Origin: Sideroxydans lithotrophicus
GTDB taxonomy: Bacteria; Pseudomonadota; Gammaproteobacteria; Burkholderiales; Gallionellaceae
DNA length: 64,000 nt
Direction: 5' to 3'
Assembly (NCBI GenBank): GCA_020723185.1
Contig: DYJI01000002.1
Location: 62,001 to 126,000 of the forward strand
Positions 62,233 through 64,000 of the stretch are shown in pieces. Numbering within the stretch: the stretch's first letter is position 1; the number at the start of each line of letters is the position of its first letter. Under the pieces are notes generated by a model. It was not told where the DNA came from and did not search any database. It saw only the letters and a list, made by a program, of their open reading frames with translations. The position numbers and the translations under genes were made by a program.

Positions 62233-64000
62233 ATGTCAACTCCCCTTTCCACCCTCGAACTCCTCGCCCCCGCCAAGACCGTCGCCATCGCCCGCGAGGC
62301 GATCTCGCACGGGGCGGATGCGGTTTATATCGGCGGCCCTTCATTCGGCGCGCGCGACAAGGCTGGCAACAGCCTGGCCGACATCGCAGAGCTGGTGCGT
62401 TATGCGCATCGTTTCCACGCCAAGGTCTATGTCACGCTGAACACCATCCTGCACGATGCCGAGCTGGAGCCTGCACGCAGGCTTGCGCAGGACTGCTACG
62501 ACATCGGTGTGGATGCGCTCATCGTGCAGGACATGGGGTTGCTGCAACTCGACCTGCCACCCATCGACCTGCATGCCTCCACGCAATGCGACATCCGCAC
62601 GCCGGAGAAGGCGAAGTTCCTCGCCGATGTCGGTTTCTCGCAACTGGTGCTGGCGCGCGAGCTGACCATCGAGGAGATCATCAAGGTGCGCGCGGCGGTG
62701 CCCAACGACACGGTGATCGAACACTTCATCCACGGCGCGTTGTGCGTGGCCTACTCGGGGCAGTGCAACATCAGCCATGCGCACACCGGGCGCAGCGCGA
62801 ACCGCGGCGATTGCTCGCAAGCCTGCCGCCTGCCCTACACGCTGGAAGATGAACAGGGACGCGTCGTTGCGTTCGAGAAACATCTGCTGTCGGTAAAGGA
62901 CAACAACCAGACGCAAAACCTGCGCGCGCTGGTCAAGGCCGGCGTGCGCAGCTTCAAGATCGAGGGGCGCTACAAGGATGCGCCGTATGTAAAGAACATC
63001 ACCGGCCATTACCGCCGCCTGCTGGACGAGATCCTGGAGAACCGCCACGACCTGCATGCGGCTTCCAGCGGCACCACGAAACTGTTCTTCACACCGGATC
63101 CGGACAAGACCTTCCATCGCGGTGCGACCGACTATTTCGCCAACGGCCGCCAGATCGACATCGGCGCGTTCGATGCGCCCAGCTTCGTCGGCCTGCCGTT
63201 GGGCAGCATCAGCAAGCTCGGGCCGGACTGGTTCGAGATCGAGACCACCGAACAGCTTTCGAACGGCGACGGCCTCAACTACCAGCACAAGCGCGAGACG
63301 CGCGGCTTGCGCGCAAACACAGTGAAGCAGGTGGGCGCGGCATGGCGCGTGTGGCCGAACGAGAAGATGGCTGAACTGACTGGATTGCGCGTCGGCCTCA
63401 CCATCAATCGCAACAGCGACCACGCTTGGGAGATGGCGCTCAGCAAGAAGTCGGCGGAGCGCAAGATCGGCGTGCACGCCACGCTGGCGGAAACCGCGAC
63501 GGGTTACACGCTGACCTTGCACGACGAGGACGACATCGAAGTCAGCGCGAGCGCCGACTTCGACAAGCAACCCGCGAAGCAACCGGAAGAAGCAGAGGAC
63601 GCCGTACGTGCGCAGCTCGCACGCATGGGCAATACCGACTTCGAACTGGAAGATGCGGACGTGCACTGGTCACAACCGCAGTTCATCCCCTCTTCGCTGC
63701 TCAACACCTTGCGCCGCGATGCCGTGGAAAAGCTGGAGGCCGCGCGCCTGGCTGCGTATGTGCCGCTGCCGCGCAAGGCGGCGGTGCAACCGCCTGCCAC
63801 CTATCCGGAAGAAACGCTCTCCTTCCTCGCCAATGTGTACAACAGCGCCGCGCGCGACTTCTACGCGCAGCACGGCGTGAAGCTGATCGCCGCCGCCTAC
63901 GAGGCGCACGAGGAAGCGGGCGAAGTGCCGCTGATGATCACGCGCCACTGCATCCGCTATTCGCTGAGCCTGTGCCCGAAACAGGCCAGGGGCGTGATCG
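62233..64000 (+). CDS. rlhA: U32 family 23S rRNA hydroxylation protein RlhA, 3' end outside the window
   Basis: 589 codons of a protein of about 650. The U32 domain starts LELLAPAKTVAIAREAI and has the conserved cysteines of the U32 iron-sulfur site: LCVAYSGQCNISH and RGDCSQACRLPY, with others near MITRHCIRYSLSLCPKQ. DUF3656-type sequence (FHRGATDYFANGRQIDIGAFD) lies in the middle. This matches E. coli RlhA (formerly YdcP), required for 5-hydroxycytidine in 23S rRNA, rather than collagenase-like or TrhP members. The start is set by the family N-terminus. Confidence 0.93.
   Translation, partial: MSTPLSTLELLAPAKTVAIAREAISHGADAVYIGGPSFGARDKAGNSLADIAELVRYAHRFHAKVYVTLNTILHDAELEPARRLAQDCYDIGVDALIVQDMGLLQLDLPPIDLHASTQCDIRTPEKAKFLADVGFSQLVLARELTIEEIIKVRAAVPNDTVIEHFIHGALCVAYSGQCNISHAHTGRSANRGDCSQACRLPYTLEDEQGRVVAFEKHLLSVKDNNQTQNLRALVKAGVRSFKIEGRYKDAPYVKNITGHYRRLLDEILENRHDLHAASSGTTKLFFTPDPDKTFHRGATDYFANGRQIDIGAFDAPSFVGLPLGSISKLGPDWFEIETTEQLSNGDGLNYQHKRETRGLRANTVKQVGAAWRVWPNEKMAELTGLRVGLTINRNSDHAWEMALSKKSAERKIGVHATLAETATGYTLTLHDEDDIEVSASADFDKQPAKQPEEAEDAVRAQLARMGNTDFELEDADVHWSQPQFIPSSLLNTLRRDAVEKLEAARLAAYVPLPRKAAVQPPATYPEETLSFLANVYNSAARDFYAQHGVKLIAAAYEAHEEAGEVPLMITRHCIRYSLSLCPKQARGVI

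Noticed and set aside
1-64000. CRISPR arrays, rRNA genes, integrases, phage genes or complete insertion sequences
   Set aside because: Looked for on both strands; no regularly spaced repeats, transposase or integrase frames, or rRNA segments were recognised.

Overview
The window is a chromosomal segment of a GC-rich Gram-negative bacterium, most likely a betaproteobacterium of the Nitrosomonadales. A Gallionellaceae-like iron or sulfur oxidiser is a guess, not a demonstration. The basis is gene order and family flavour: the macromolecular-synthesis order rpsU-yqeY-dnaG-rpoD, rpe-gph-trpEGD, rplM-rpsI-argC-bactofilin-erpA next to anmK and an M23 peptidase, a short TyrS, an FNR-type promoter on a trimeric porin gene, and the AcnD/PrpF form of the methylcitrate cycle. 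No plasmid, phage, rRNA or CRISPR feature is seen, and coding density is high.

Layout. 1-7063 (minus): division/cell-wall (dcw) cluster mraZ-rsmH-ftsL-ftsI-murE-murF-mraY, translationally coupled, with mraY cut by the window edge. Its sigma70 promoter is overlaid by five 10-bp MraZ-type repeats. 7253-8822 (minus): mltA and apaG. 8936-13500 (plus): rpe, gph, a trp leader peptide, trpE, trpG, trpD. trpC is missing here and sits alone at 42.4 kb. 13507-17442 (plus): a MASE3-GAF-HD-GYP c-di-GMP phosphodiesterase and a RelA-type (p)ppGpp synthetase that lacks its C-terminal ACT domain. 17452-20838 (minus): pirin, two YceI proteins, an Old Yellow Enzyme and a small glutaredoxin, with a divergent LysR gene (20928-21833). 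21885-26687 (minus): the rpsU-yqeY-dnaG-rpoD operon ending in a CAT tRNA. 26760-30500: tyrS (minus), then an M23 endopeptidase gene and anmK (plus). 30552-34027 (minus): erpA, bactofilin, a membrane coiled-coil protein, argC, rpsI, rplM.

34147-38946 (minus): four overlapping genes for glycerol/lipid-head-group use (FGGY kinase, GlpD, glycerophosphodiesterase, alpha/beta hydrolase). 39026-42034: ydcF and osmC genes (plus), coq7 and a porin (minus). The porin has a 369-bp upstream region with an FNR-like site. 42404-46727: trpC (minus), proA, lipoyl-domain LpdA and a YqaA-like membrane protein. 46728-50258 (minus): a C39-like lipoprotein with its small partner, a GDSL esterase and an M17 aminopeptidase. 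50308-51584 (plus): thyA-folA.

51774-60539 (plus): GntR regulator and prpB-prpC-acnD-prpF-prpE, a complete 2-methylcitrate cycle for propionyl-CoA. Two copies of a ~113-bp MITE-like element (paired inverted palindromes) have inserted between its genes, and two TTGTCGACAA-type operators flank the gntR promoter. 60540-62115 is the only clearly accessory patch: an A+T-rich secreted protein of unknown function, a long perfect palindrome and a HigBA-like toxin-antitoxin pair with an operator inside its promoter. The window ends in rlhA (23S rRNA hydroxylation), cut by the edge.

No wholly unknown multi-gene system was found. The most informative signals are regulatory: a trp leader peptide that seems to be translated by reinitiation from gph and can pair with the trpE ribosome-binding site, the porin promoter, the paired prp operators, and a recurring GC-rich discriminator after the -10 boxes of growth-related genes.
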